Below, piece after piece: positions 25,493 to 33,783 of a stretch of DNA of 64,000 bases. The position numbers and the translations under genes were made by a program. Source of the stretch: Streptomyces spirodelae (GTDB taxonomy: Bacteria > Actinomycetota > Actinomycetes > Streptomycetales > Streptomycetaceae); assembly GCF_017676385.1 (NCBI RefSeq), contig NZ_JAFFZN010000013.1, positions 124,001 to 188,000 on the forward strand. Reading direction: 5' to 3'. The stretch's first letter is position 1, and the number at the start of each line of letters is the position of its first letter. Below the pieces are notes generated by a model. That model saw nothing but the letters and a program-made list of their open reading frames with translations, ran no database searches and was not told where the DNA came from.

Positions 25493-26548
25493 TCACCTTT
25501 CGGGGTTGCCGGGGCCCGCGTGCGTGCGGTCTCCGGCCGAGGAGTCGTTCAGCCGCCGTGTCGCCGGTTCCGCGTCGTCGATCAGCTCACGGACCGCGCC
25601 CGCGACGATCTCGGGGTACTCCATCATGGCGACGTGGCCCGCGTCCGGCAGCGCCAGCAGCCGGGAGTCGCGGAAGGCGGCCGAGGCTCGCCGCGCCATA
25701 CGGAAGGCGACCAGCTGGTCGCGCCCACCGTAGACCAGAAGGGTGGGCGCCAGCACCCGTTCCGCCTGCCGCCACAGCGCGTGCTGCCCGCCCAGTGTGT
25801 AGGCGTCGACGATGCCCCGTGTCGAGCGGACCATGGCGTCCCAGAAGTACGGCAGCTTCTCCCTGCGTGCGTACTCCTCGACGGCCACCGCGAAGTCCTC
25901 GGGCGTCACCCGCGCGGGGTCGCCGTAGCAGAGCCCGAGCACGCCGCCCGTGCGCCGCTCGGGCGGCCAGTCCTTGGTCAGCCTGCAGAACAGCGCGGCG
26001 ATCCCGGGGACCGCCAGCATCGCGGTCGGCCAGGCGGTGCGCTGCGGGGGTATCTCGGGCAGCGCGGGCGAGACGAGCGTCAGCGTCCGTACGAGGTCGG
26101 GCCGTACGGCGGCCACCCGGGTGGCCACGGCGCCGCCCAGGGAGTTGCCCAGCAGGTGCACGGGTGCGTGGCCGCAGGAGTCCAGATAGCGGATGACGGC
26201 GCGGGCGTGCGCCGAGACCGAGTAGTCGCCGCTGTCGGGCGGCGGGGAGTCACCGAAGCCGGGCAGGTCGATCGCCTCGCCACGCACGTCAGGGGCCAGC
26301 TGGTGCATCAGCGCCGACCAGTTGAGGGAGGAGCCGCCCAGCCCGTGCACATACAGCGCGCGCGGACGGGTGTCCTGCGCGGGGTCCACGGAGTCCTCGC
26401 GCCTGCCTCGCAAGGCGAGTGTCAGTCCCGGCAAAGAGACCGTCCGCAACGTCTCCCGCCGCCCGACGCGGGACCGCGTGAGAGAGGCGGACGGGGCAGC
26501 GGTACGGGCCGCGGAGGCGGGGGCTCCCGGCTGCTCGGTTGAGGACAT
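25493..26548 (-). CDS. Alpha/beta-hydrolase
   Basis: A 351-residue cytosolic alpha/beta hydrolase. ALYVHGLGGSSLNW is the oxyanion loop, LLGNSLGGAVAT carries the nucleophile Ser, LVYGGRDQLV the acid and LPDAGHVAMMEYP the His. The first 45 residues and the last 25 are low-complexity. The substrate is unknown; a LipV-type lipase/esterase lies in the corresponding mycobacterial region, but the resemblance is only at family level. Start ATG 26548 is the first conserved candidate. It forms a two-gene unit with the DUF3152 gene. Confidence 0.85.
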   Translation of the reverse strand: MSSTEQPGAPASAARTAAPSASLTRSRVGRRETLRTVSLPGLTLALRGRREDSVDPAQDTRPRALYVHGLGGSSLNWSALMHQLAPDVRGEAIDLPGFGDSPPPDSGDYSVSAHARAVIRYLDSCGHAPVHLLGNSLGGAVATRVAAVRPDLVRTLTLVSPALPEIPPQRTAWPTAMLAVPGIAALFCRLTKDWPPERRTGGVLGLCYGDPARVTPEDFAVAVEEYARREKLPYFWDAMVRSTRGIVDAYTLGGQHALWRQAERVLAPTLLVYGGRDQLVAFRMARRASAAFRDSRLLALPDAGHVAMMEYPEIVAGAVRELIDDAEPATRRLNDSSAGDRTHAGPGNPER

Positions 26549-26813
26549 GGAGCAATGTTACGAGACGATCACGCGCGCCCTCACGTGTTCACCGTCACAA
26601 GAAGAAGCACACTGGTGTACAGGGAGAGCGCGGGCTCGCGGCCGGGGTCGTCACGGCCTTGTGCCCGTGCGACCCCGCGGGATGCCCCGGGAAGTACGCG
26701 GTGGAGTATGCAGTGCGGAGCGGGAGGCATCAGGGCGTGCGCCCCGGGTCACCCGCTCCTAGTCTCGTAAGTAGGGCCCTGCTCTCGGGCCCCGCCTGGA
26801 AAGGGGAGTCGGC

Positions 26814-27062
26814 ATGTCTGTCAATCCGACCGATCCGGAGACCTTCGACCCCTATGACGCCTACGACGCCTATGACGCCTACGAGGAGGAACCGGAAGGA
26901 AACGGGGCTCCCGAGGCCCCCGAGGCGGACGCGGCGGAGCAGCAGGCCGACCTGCTGGTGCAGCGTGACGACCCGCTGACCGGGCGCAGCTACGAGGTGG
27001 ACCCGGCCGACGCGGCGGAGCAGGCGCGCGTGGTGGAGCTGAACGAGGACGACTACCGCTAG
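26814..27062 (+). CDS. Small acidic protein with DAY repeats
   Basis: An 82-residue, strongly acidic protein preceded by AAAGGGGAG. The N-terminal half has a repeated Asp-Ala-Tyr unit (YDAYDAYDAYEEE), followed by an Ala/Glu-rich part and a more ordered end (LLVQRDDPLTGRSYEVDP, then ARVVELNEDDYR). It looks like one of the small actinobacterial conserved proteins (DUF5709-like by feel) without known function. It precedes the TetR gene by about 230 bp on the same strand. Confidence 0.75.
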   Translation: MSVNPTDPETFDPYDAYDAYDAYEEEPEGNGAPEAPEADAAEQQADLLVQRDDPLTGRSYEVDPADAAEQARVVELNEDDYR

Positions 27063-27288
27063 AGCGAGCCGATCGAGTACTGGTTGGCGGAGCGCGCTGA
27101 CAGCGCACTGATAACGCGTACGGAATCAGGACGAGTGCCGCCAAAACGCCATCGGACCGGGGCTCCACGGAGAGCGGAACCGGACACCGGAGCGAAATTT
27201 GGTGGGCCGGGAAGCTACCACCTCCGTTACCGAAAAGTACGATGGCGGCGCAGCGCAGCTCGCGCTCAGGATCATTCAGGGAGGCGGC

Positions 27289-27912
27289 GTGACAGCCATC
27301 GAGCAGACCGAGGCGCGCCCGCGTGGCACGCGTCTGCCCCGCCGGGCGCGACGTAACCAACTGCTGGGCGCAGCTCAGGAGGTCTTCGTCGCGCAGGGCT
27401 ACCACGCGGCGGCGATGGACGACATCGCCGACCGCGCCGGAGTCAGCAAGCCGGTGCTCTACCAGCACTTTCCGGGAAAGCTTGAGCTGTACCTCGCGCT
27501 TTTGGACCAGCACTGCGAGGCGCTGCTGCAGGCCGTGCGCACGGCCTTGGAGTCCACCACGGACAACAAGCAGCGGGTGGCGGCGACCATGGACGCGTAT
27601 TTCGCCTTCGTGGAGAACGAGGGCGGCGCCTTTCGGCTGGTCTTCGAGTCCGACCTGACCAACGAGCCCGCAGTGCGCGAGCGCGTGGACAAGGTGAGCC
27701 TGGACTGCGCAGAGGCCGTCAGCGAGGTCATCTCGGAGGACACAAAGCTGCCGTCGGAGCAGTCGATGCTGCTGGCCGTGGGGCTGTGCGGAATGGCCCA
27801 GATCACCGCGCGCTACTGGCTGGGCGCGGGACAGCAGATTCCGCGGGACGCCGCGGCGAAGCTGATCTCCTCGCTCTCCTGGCGCGGTATCGCCGGGTTC
27901 CCGATGCAGTGA
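27289..27912 (+). CDS. TetR-family transcriptional regulator
   Basis: From GTG 27289, preceded by GGGAGG, the product is 207 residues. The N-terminal helix-turn-helix is LLGAAQEVFVAQGYHA, then DDIADRAGVSKPVLYQHF, ideal for TetR. The C-terminal ligand domain contains FRLVFESDLTNEPAVRERV. The position between DUF3152 and DUF3107 genes matches Rv3208 of M. tuberculosis, so it is a conserved housekeeping-type regulator. The ligand is unknown. Confidence 0.92.
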   Translation: MTAIEQTEARPRGTRLPRRARRNQLLGAAQEVFVAQGYHAAAMDDIADRAGVSKPVLYQHFPGKLELYLALLDQHCEALLQAVRTALESTTDNKQRVAATMDAYFAFVENEGGAFRLVFESDLTNEPAVRERVDKVSLDCAEAVSEVISEDTKLPSEQSMLLAVGLCGMAQITARYWLGAGQQIPRDAAAKLISSLSWRGIAGFPMQ

Positions 27913-28093
27913 CGAAGACGCAGTGACGAACCGGTGCGGCAGCCCGCAGGGCGCGGTTGTTCGCTGCTGGCGTGCGACCGCGCACCCTCGGCGTCCCTGC
28001 TGAGAGCTAGGGTTGCTCCGTACGGCGCGGCTGGCCGCGCATCGCATCCCGGGCACCGCCATGGGATACCAGGACCGTCGGAGGGACATAGCC

Positions 28094-28321
28094 GTGGAGG
28101 TCAAGATCGGCGTGCAGCACGCGCCTCGCGAGATCGTCATGGAGAGCAAGCAGACTCCTGACGAGGTCGAGAGCACGGTCGCGGCGGCACTGGAGAAGGG
28201 CTCCGGGCTGCTCAGCCTCATGGACGAGCACGGCCGGAAGATCCTGGTCCCCTCGGACCGCATCGCCTACGTGGAGATCGGTGAGGCATCGGGCCGCAGG
28301 GTGGGCTTCGGCGCGATCTGA
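28094..28321 (+). CDS. DUF3107 small conserved protein
   Basis: From GTG 28094 with GGAGG nearby the product is 75 residues (VEVKIGVQHAPREIVMES at its start, VGFGAI at its end), the usual DUF3107 length. It corresponds to Rv3208A (TB9.4) of M. tuberculosis by sequence memory and position. It lies downstream of the TetR gene. Function unknown. Confidence 0.9.
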   Translation: MEVKIGVQHAPREIVMESKQTPDEVESTVAAALEKGSGLLSLMDEHGRKILVPSDRIAYVEIGEASGRRVGFGAI

Positions 28322-28545
28322 CCGGGCGGCGCCACCCGGGCGCACGCACGAGAGAACACGACGCACACACGTACGAGAAACGCACAGGTGTACGCGGGTA
28401 GCGGCACCGGTGCACGCGACTGACGGCGGCTGCGGGGATTCCTCCCGCGGCCGCCGTTTCAGCTTCCGCACCCGAGGGGAGGACGGGGACGACCCCGGAC
28501 CGCCGGAGCGCGGTCCCGCATCCGGCCCCAACCGAGGAGGTCCTC

Positions 28546-28905
28546 ATGATCTGGGAGGCTCTCGGCTCCGCAGCCCTCGGATTCGCCCTCGCGCTCGCCG
28601 CGACCCGGCGCCTGACCGAGCGGCTTCCCGACCGGCGGCTGGTGCTCGCGACGGGCCCCGTCGCCGCTCTCGTCGGCGGACTGATCTGTCACACCGTGCT
28701 CGGTCCCGGCCACCTGGTGGCGACCTGGTGCGTGGCGCTGGGCTTCAGCACGGCCCTGCTCTCGCTGCTGCTGCGGGACGAGTCACCGGGGCGCCGGCAG
28801 TGGCGCCAGGATGCCCTGCCCGCCGCGCAGGGCCCGGCGGGCGCCGGCGTCGCCTTCAGGCAGCGAGACCGAGGGCGGCCATCCGCTTCGTATGGGCCTC
28901 GGTGA
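28546..28905 (+). CDS. Small two- to three-TM membrane protein
   Basis: A 119-residue protein starting at ATG 28546 behind a strong GAGGAGG site. It has hydrophobic stretches ALGSAALGFALALAAT, LVLATGPVAALVGGLI and VATWCVALGFSTALLSLLL, then a basic soluble tail. The tail's coding sequence overlaps the 3' end of the convergent ferritin-like gene by 50 bp. I do not recognise a named family. Confidence 0.7.
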   Translation: MIWEALGSAALGFALALAATRRLTERLPDRRLVLATGPVAALVGGLICHTVLGPGHLVATWCVALGFSTALLSLLLRDESPGRRQWRQDALPAAQGPAGAGVAFRQRDRGRPSASYGPR

Positions 28906-29626
28906 TCCTGGAGAACATCTTGCCGACCTCCGCGAGGTCGAAGCCGTCGGCGACCCCGCCGACCAGCATCGTGGAGAGCGCGTCGCGGTCGGCCACCACC
29001 CGCTGGGCCTGGGAGAGCGCCTCTCCCATCAGCCGCCGCGCCCACAGCGCGAGCCGCCCGCCCACCCGCGGGTCGGCCTCGATGGCGGCGCGCACCTTCT
29101 CCACCGCGAAACTGGAGTGCCCGGTGTCGTCCAGCACGCTCAGCACCAGTGCACGCGTGTCGGCGTCGAGCCTGGCGGCCACCTCGCGGTAGAAGTCGGA
29201 GGCGATGGAGTCACCTACGTACGCCTTGATCAGCCCCTCCAGCCAGTCGGACGGCGCGGTGAGACGGTGGAACTCGTCCAGCGCCTCGGCGAACGGCTCC
29301 ATGGCCGCCGTGGGGTCCTCGTCGATACGCGCCAGCCGCTCGCGCAGCTTCTCGAAGTGGTGGAACTCGGCGGACGCCATCGAGGCCAGCTCGGCCTTGT
29401 CCGCGAGGGAGGGCGCCAGCTTGGCGTCCTCGGCCAGCCTCTCGAAGGCCGCCAGCTCTCCGTAGGCCAGCGCGCCCAGCAGGTCGACGACCGCGGCACG
29501 GTAGGTCGGGTCCGCCGAAGCGCGCTCCCAGCTCTGGGTGGCGATCGAGGTGGCAGGGGCGGACTCGGCGGCCCCGCTGTCGTCGGAAGACTGGGCTTCG
29601 GCGGCGGTCTTGTCAGGCGTCTCCAT
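28856..29626 (-). CDS. Ferritin-like fold protein (MiaE_2-type)
   Basis: From ATG 29626 the protein is 256 residues. After a 30-residue polar tail it is all-helical, with E/H metal-site motifs spaced as in ferritin-like proteins: YGELAAFERLAEDA, ASAEFHHFEKL, and DTGHSSFAVEK. The family is the actinobacterial MiaE-like group (PF13794), some members of which are annotated as tRNA hydroxylases; activity here is unproven. Rv3210c occupies the equivalent place beside a DEAD-box helicase gene. It diverges from the helicase gene. Confidence 0.82.
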   Translation of the reverse strand: METPDKTAAEAQSSDDSGAAESAPATSIATQSWERASADPTYRAAVVDLLGALAYGELAAFERLAEDAKLAPSLADKAELASMASAEFHHFEKLRERLARIDEDPTAAMEPFAEALDEFHRLTAPSDWLEGLIKAYVGDSIASDFYREVAARLDADTRALVLSVLDDTGHSSFAVEKVRAAIEADPRVGGRLALWARRLMGEALSQAQRVVADRDALSTMLVGGVADGFDLAEVGKMFSRITEAHTKRMAALGLAA

Positions 29627-30064
29627 ACCTCGCACGATAGCCCGCAACCGCAGGTCGGACAGGACCCCTCCCGGCCTCAGTCGTCCCACCAGGCCGCAGG
29701 TGAGCTCGTACACAACAATTGCCCCGGTACAGATGCGCGGATCCGGGGTACAGTGATATTGAGTCCACCGGATGGCGTGGACTCGCTGCATGCATGAAAT
29801 GCGGATGCCCGGTCGGTGGCCCGATCGGCTCCGACCCGACAGCCTTCCGCCGGACCGTGCTCCCCGCGCGGACCGCGCTGAGAGGGACCGCTCGCGCGAG
29901 TGAGGCGCTTGAGCGGGAGACAGTGGTCCCGCACCGCTAGGCGGGCCGCAACGACGGCCGCCTGGTCGCGGTAGATCCTCTCCTCGCTCCGTCGGCCCAC
30001 CCAGAAGCTGGGTCGGCCGGACGCCGTAGCCGCATTCGCGCGTCACACAGAAGAGGCAAGCATC
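29627..30064. promoter_or_regulatory. Divergent control region and long leader of the DEAD-box helicase gene
   Basis: These 438 bp separate the divergent ferritin-like and helicase genes. I see no credible ORF and no tRNA. An AT-richer patch (about 29705-29765) is the likeliest promoter area. The distal part would be a long 5' leader for the helicase and contains the hairpin listed separately. Long, structured leaders are common for cold-inducible or autoregulated DEAD-box genes in other bacteria. Confidence 0.5.
29993..30019 (+). promoter_or_regulatory. Strong leader hairpin upstream of the DEAD-box helicase
   Basis: CGGCC-C-ACCCAG, loop AAG, CTGGGT-C-GGCCG gives 11 base pairs with one C-C mismatch and a 3-base loop. 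It ends about 45 bp upstream of the proposed CTG start. There is no U-tract, so it may be an attenuator, a ribosome-access element or an mRNA-stability structure. Confidence 0.55.
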
Positions 30065-31777
30065 CTGTCCACTACGTTCAGAGATCTCGGGATTCTCCCC
30101 GAGACCGCCGAGGCACTCGAAGCCGTCGGCATCACGTCCCCCTTTCCGATCCAGGAGATGACGCTCCCGGTCGCCCTCGCCGGCACCGACGTCATCGGCC
30201 AGGCGAAGACCGGCACCGGCAAGACGCTGGGGTTCGGGCTGCCGCTGCTGGAGTCGGTCACCGTCCCCGCAGACGTCGAGCTGGGCCGCGCCAAGCCCGA
30301 GGAGCTGACCGAGGCGCCGCAGGCGCTCGTCGTCGTTCCCACCCGTGAGCTGTGCCAGCAGGTGACCAACGACCTGCTCACCGCGGGCAAGGTGCGCAAT
30401 GTCCGGGTTCTGTCGATCTACGGCGGCCGCGCCTACGAGCCGCAGGTCGAGGCGCTGAAGAAGGGCGTCGACGTGGTCGTCGGCACGCCCGGGCGGCTGC
30501 TGGACCTGGCCGGCCAGAAGAAGCTGCGGCTCTCGCAGATCAGGACGCTGGTCCTGGACGAGGCCGACGAAATGCTCGACCTGGGCTTCCTGCCCGACGT
30601 CGAGAAGATCATCGAGATGCTGCCCACGCGGCGCCAGACGATGCTCTTCTCCGCGACGATGCCCGGCCAGGTCATCTCGCTCGCCCGTCGCTACATGAGT
30701 CAGCCCACGCACATCCGCGCCACGGCACCGGACGACGAGGGCCAGACTGTGGCGAACACGACGCAGCACGTCTTCCGCGCCCACTCGATGGACAAGCCGG
30801 AGATGGTCTCCCGCATCCTCCAGGCCGAGGGCAGGGGCCTGGCGATGGTCTTCTGCCGTACGAAGCGCACGGCGGCCGATGTCGCCGAGCAGCTCTCGCG
30901 GCGCGGCTTCGCGGCCGGCGCGGTCCACGGCGACCTGGGCCAGGGCGCCCGCGAGCAGGCGCTGCGCGCGTTCCGCAACGGCAAGGTCGACGTGCTGGTG
31001 TGCACGGACGTCGCCGCGCGCGGTATCGATGTCGACAACGTCACACACGTGATCAACTACCAGACGCCCGAGGACGAGAAGACCTATCTGCACCGCATCG
31101 GCCGCACCGGCCGCGCGGGCAACTCGGGTATCGCGGTCACGCTGGTCGACTGGGACGACATCCCGCGCTGGCAGCTGATCAACAAGGCGCTGGAGCTGGA
31201 CTTCAACGACCCGGAGGAGACCTACTCCACCTCGCCGCACCTGTACGAGGTGCTTGGCATCCCCAAGGAGGCCAAGGGCATCCTGCCGCGTACCGAGCGC
31301 ACCCGCGCCGGGCTCGCGGCCGAGGAGATCGAGGACCTCGGCGAGCCCGGTGGCCGTTCGCACGGCAAGCCCGCCGCATCGTCCGCCGAGCGCACGCGCC
31401 CGGCGCGCAAGCCGCGCCAGCGGCGGCGCACGCGGGGGGCGCTGCGCGCCGGTGAGACCGCCGGGGCCGATCCCACGTCCGCCGCTCCGGCCGGCAGCGC
31501 CGCGGAGCAGGCCGCTGCCACGGCCGAGGGCGCCCCGGGCGCCGAGGCCGGCGAAGGCGGCACCGCGCGCAAGCCGCGCCGCCGTCGGCGCACCCGCGCG
31601 GGCGCCGCGTCGGCCGAGGCCGGGGCGCAGGCCCCCACCTCCCAGGAGGGCGGCGAGCGGGGTCAGGCGGCCGTCGCCACCGACGAGGCACCGCGCAAGC
31701 CCCGCCGCCGCAGGACCCGCTCAGGCGCCGCGAGCAGCCGTTCCACCGGCACAGCACAGCGGCCCTCGGAGGGCTGA
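30065..31777 (+). CDS. DEAD-box RNA helicase, proposed CTG start, basic C-terminal tail
   Basis: All helicase motifs are present: FPIQEM (Q), AKTGTGKT (I), PTRELCQQ (Ia), DEAD (II), SAT (III), ARGID (V), HRIGRTGRAG (VI). The first in-frame ATG (30158) falls inside the Q region, so translation must start earlier. Back to the stop at 29972 there is no ATG, GTG or TTG. CTG 30065 (L/M-STTFRDLGILPE) has AGAGG eight bases upstream and fits family N-termini. The product is then 570 residues. The last 150 form an Ala/Gly-rich tail with three RKPR(Q/R)RRRTR-type basic blocks, a probable RNA-binding extension. A perfect 18-bp terminator follows. Confidence 0.9.
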   Translation: MSTTFRDLGILPETAEALEAVGITSPFPIQEMTLPVALAGTDVIGQAKTGTGKTLGFGLPLLESVTVPADVELGRAKPEELTEAPQALVVVPTRELCQQVTNDLLTAGKVRNVRVLSIYGGRAYEPQVEALKKGVDVVVGTPGRLLDLAGQKKLRLSQIRTLVLDEADEMLDLGFLPDVEKIIEMLPTRRQTMLFSATMPGQVISLARRYMSQPTHIRATAPDDEGQTVANTTQHVFRAHSMDKPEMVSRILQAEGRGLAMVFCRTKRTAADVAEQLSRRGFAAGAVHGDLGQGAREQALRAFRNGKVDVLVCTDVAARGIDVDNVTHVINYQTPEDEKTYLHRIGRTGRAGNSGIAVTLVDWDDIPRWQLINKALELDFNDPEETYSTSPHLYEVLGIPKEAKGILPRTERTRAGLAAEEIEDLGEPGGRSHGKPAASSAERTRPARKPRQRRRTRGALRAGETAGADPTSAAPAGSAAEQAAATAEGAPGAEAGEGGTARKPRRRRRTRAGAASAEAGAQAPTSQEGGERGQAAVATDEAPRKPRRRRTRSGAASSRSTGTAQRPSEG

Positions 31778-31787
31778 CCCCATACGC

Positions 31788-31837
31788 GACAGCGCGTGGC
31801 CCGGCACCCCACGTAGGGCGCCGGGCCACGCGCTGTC
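31788..31837 (+). terminator. Terminator of the DEAD-box helicase gene
   Basis: GACAGCGCGTGGCCCGGC (31788-31805) pairs perfectly over 18 bp with GCCGGGCCACGCGCTGTC (31820-31837). It starts 11 bp after the stop codon. No U-tract, as is common in Streptomyces. Confidence 0.85.
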
Positions 31838-31874
31838 CGAGCCCGACCACCGCGTGCCCCGCAGGCCCCACGGG

Positions 31875-31912
31875 CCGTCAGCCGTCAGCCGTCAGCCGTC
31901 AGCCGTCAGCCG
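31875..31912. repeat. Tandem heptamer repeat (CCGTCAG)n
   Basis: Five exact head-to-tail copies of CCGTCAG and a partial sixth lie between the helicase terminator and the next gene. This is a short variable-number repeat, with no ORF across it. Confidence 0.85.
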
Positions 31913-32031
31913 CCGAGTGTCCGGTGGTCTGGGCTGCGGTCCGCAGGGGCTGGCAGCCGGTGCGGGCAGGGTGTCGTCGGGCGCTTGTGGGTCGTTGGTG
32001 GTCGGGAGCGCGCGGCGGGTAGCGTCCTGGC

Positions 32032-32934
32032 ATGAGCAAGCCCCCCTTTCTCGCGCTGCCCCCGGGTGTGCGCGCGTACCGGATGGCCACCGCGCGTGGG
32101 GAGTTCGCCGTGCACGACACGGGCGGCAGCGGCCGGGCCGGTCGTACGGCCCTGCTGTTGCCCGGGTTCACCGGCAGCAAGGAGGACTTCATCGGGCTGC
32201 TGGTGCCGCTGGCGCGGGCCGGGTTCCGAGCCGTGGCCGTGGACGGACGGGGGCAGTTCGAGACGGGCGGGCCGCCGGAGGAGTCCGCCTACACGCAGCG
32301 GGAACTGGCGCGGGACGTGCACGCGATCGCGACCGTACTGGAGCCCGAGCGGCCCGGCACGGTGCATCTGCTGGGCCACTCGCTGGGCGGCCTGGTCGCG
32401 CGTGCCGCTGTGCTCACGGACGCCGCGCCGTTCGCCTCGCTGACCCTGATGAGCAGCGGACCTGCCGCAGTCTCACCCTCCCAGCAGCAACGCGTCAGAA
32501 TGCTGCTGGACGCGATGCGGACCATGAGCATGGCGGCGATCTGGGAGGTCATGCAGCAGCTCGACCAGTCGGTGGGCTCGGCGGGCGAGGCTCCCTACTC
32601 GCGACGTGAGGTCGAGGAGGCGTCCGCTGCGGTGGAGGACTTCCTGCGCCGCCGATGGCTCGCCAACGTGCCCGAACAGCTCGCCGCAACGGGACAGCAG
32701 CTGCTCGCCGAGCGGGACCGGGTGGCCGAACTGGCCGCACGGGGGCTGCCGTGCCACGTCGTCTCCGGTGCGGAGGACGACGCCTGGCCGGTGCCGCTGC
32801 TGGACGGGATGGCCGAGCGACTCGGCGCCCGCCGTACGGTCGTCACCGGCACGGGCCACTCCCCCAACGCCGAGCGGCCGGCGGAGACCGCGCGCGCCCT
32901 CACGGATTTCTGGCTCGGCCTCTCCCCGGGCTGA
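32032..32934 (+). CDS. Alpha/beta-hydrolase
   Basis: A 300-residue hydrolase: LLLPGFTGSKEDF (oxyanion loop), LLGHSLGGLVAR (nucleophile), SGAEDDAWPV (acid), GTGHSPNAE (His). A Met-rich lid (MLLDAMRTMSMAAIWEVM) may shape a hydrophobic substrate pocket. Start ATG 32032 is well placed. The stop is 3 bp from the end of the convergent marC-like gene. The substrate is unknown. Confidence 0.85.
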   Translation: MSKPPFLALPPGVRAYRMATARGEFAVHDTGGSGRAGRTALLLPGFTGSKEDFIGLLVPLARAGFRAVAVDGRGQFETGGPPEESAYTQRELARDVHAIATVLEPERPGTVHLLGHSLGGLVARAAVLTDAAPFASLTLMSSGPAAVSPSQQQRVRMLLDAMRTMSMAAIWEVMQQLDQSVGSAGEAPYSRREVEEASAAVEDFLRRRWLANVPEQLAATGQQLLAERDRVAELAARGLPCHVVSGAEDDAWPVPLLDGMAERLGARRTVVTGTGHSPNAERPAETARALTDFWLGLSPG

Positions 32935-32937
32935 CGT

Positions 32938-33546
32938 TCAGCCCTTGCCCTGGATGAACTGGGTGATGCCGCCGGCGATCTGCTGGACGGCGATGGCCGA
33001 CAGCAGCATGCCCGACAGCCGCGTGACAAGCACCACGCCACCGTCCTTGATGACGCGGATGATCAGCAGTGAGTACCGCATCACCAGCCAAAGCACCAGG
33101 TGCATGGCCACGATCGCCGTCCAGACCGAGAGCTGACCGCCCCAGCCGTCCGCGCGCTGCACGGCCAGGATGACGGAGACGATCGCGCCGGGCCCCGCCA
33201 GCAGCGGCATCCCCAGCGGTACGAGCGCCACGTTGACGTCCTTGGTCTGGGTGGGCTCGTCGGACTTGCCGGTCAGCAGGTCGAGCGCGACGAGCAGGAG
33301 CAGCAGCCCGCCCGCCACCATCAGCGCCGGGATGGAGACGTGCACATAGTCGAGGATCTGCTTGCCGCAGATCCCGAACAGGGTGATCACCCCGAAGGCG
33401 ACGGCTGCCGCCTGCCACGCCATCCTGCGCCGGACCTTGACCGGCCGCCCGGAGGTGAGCCCGAGGAAGATCGGCGTGATACCGGGCGGGTCCATGATGA
33501 CGAAGAGGGTGAGGAAGACGGACCCGAACAGGGCGAAATCGAACAC
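32938..33546 (-). CDS. MarC-family integral membrane protein
   Basis: From GTG 33546 (VFDFALFGSVFLTLFVIMDP) the product is 202 residues with six hydrophobic segments, the normal size for MarC. Conserved MarC features include VIMDPPGITPIFLGLT and PLGMPLLAGPGAI. MarC proteins were once linked to multiple antibiotic resistance, but their transport role is unsettled. The open frame extends upstream, but the extra sequence is Pro/Arg-rich and non-conserved. Confidence 0.88.
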   Translation of the reverse strand: MFDFALFGSVFLTLFVIMDPPGITPIFLGLTSGRPVKVRRRMAWQAAAVAFGVITLFGICGKQILDYVHVSIPALMVAGGLLLLLVALDLLTGKSDEPTQTKDVNVALVPLGMPLLAGPGAIVSVILAVQRADGWGGQLSVWTAIVAMHLVLWLVMRYSLLIIRVIKDGGVVLVTRLSGMLLSAIAVQQIAGGITQFIQGKG

Positions 33547-33783
33547 GGTGTTGCCTGTGCCTTGCTGAGACGGAACGGAACGGAACGGGAGGGCCAGGAC
33601 GGCCCCGGAGGGCGGGGCCGGGACGGCCCCCGAAGAGGAGTGGGCTGAGGCGCGCGGGCGCACGGCGGCGCGGACTCGGCGCTGCGCACAGCGCTCGCGC
33701 AACTGCGCGCGCGGTGCCCGCGAAAGCGGCGCGCGGCCTCAGCGAGGGGGCGCGCACCGGGAAGGGTGCCGGAGGGCGGCCGT

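Noticed and set aside
29627..30064. tRNA or small RNA gene in the helicase leader
   Set aside because: No cloverleaf or anticodon arm could be drawn; the one strong hairpin is better explained as a leader element.
30158..31777. ATG 30158 as the helicase start
   Set aside because: It would remove the Q-motif region; the upstream frame carries the family's N-terminal sequence and a ribosome site.
31875..31912. CRISPR-like repeat
   Set aside because: The 7-bp units are contiguous with no spacers and no cas genes are present.
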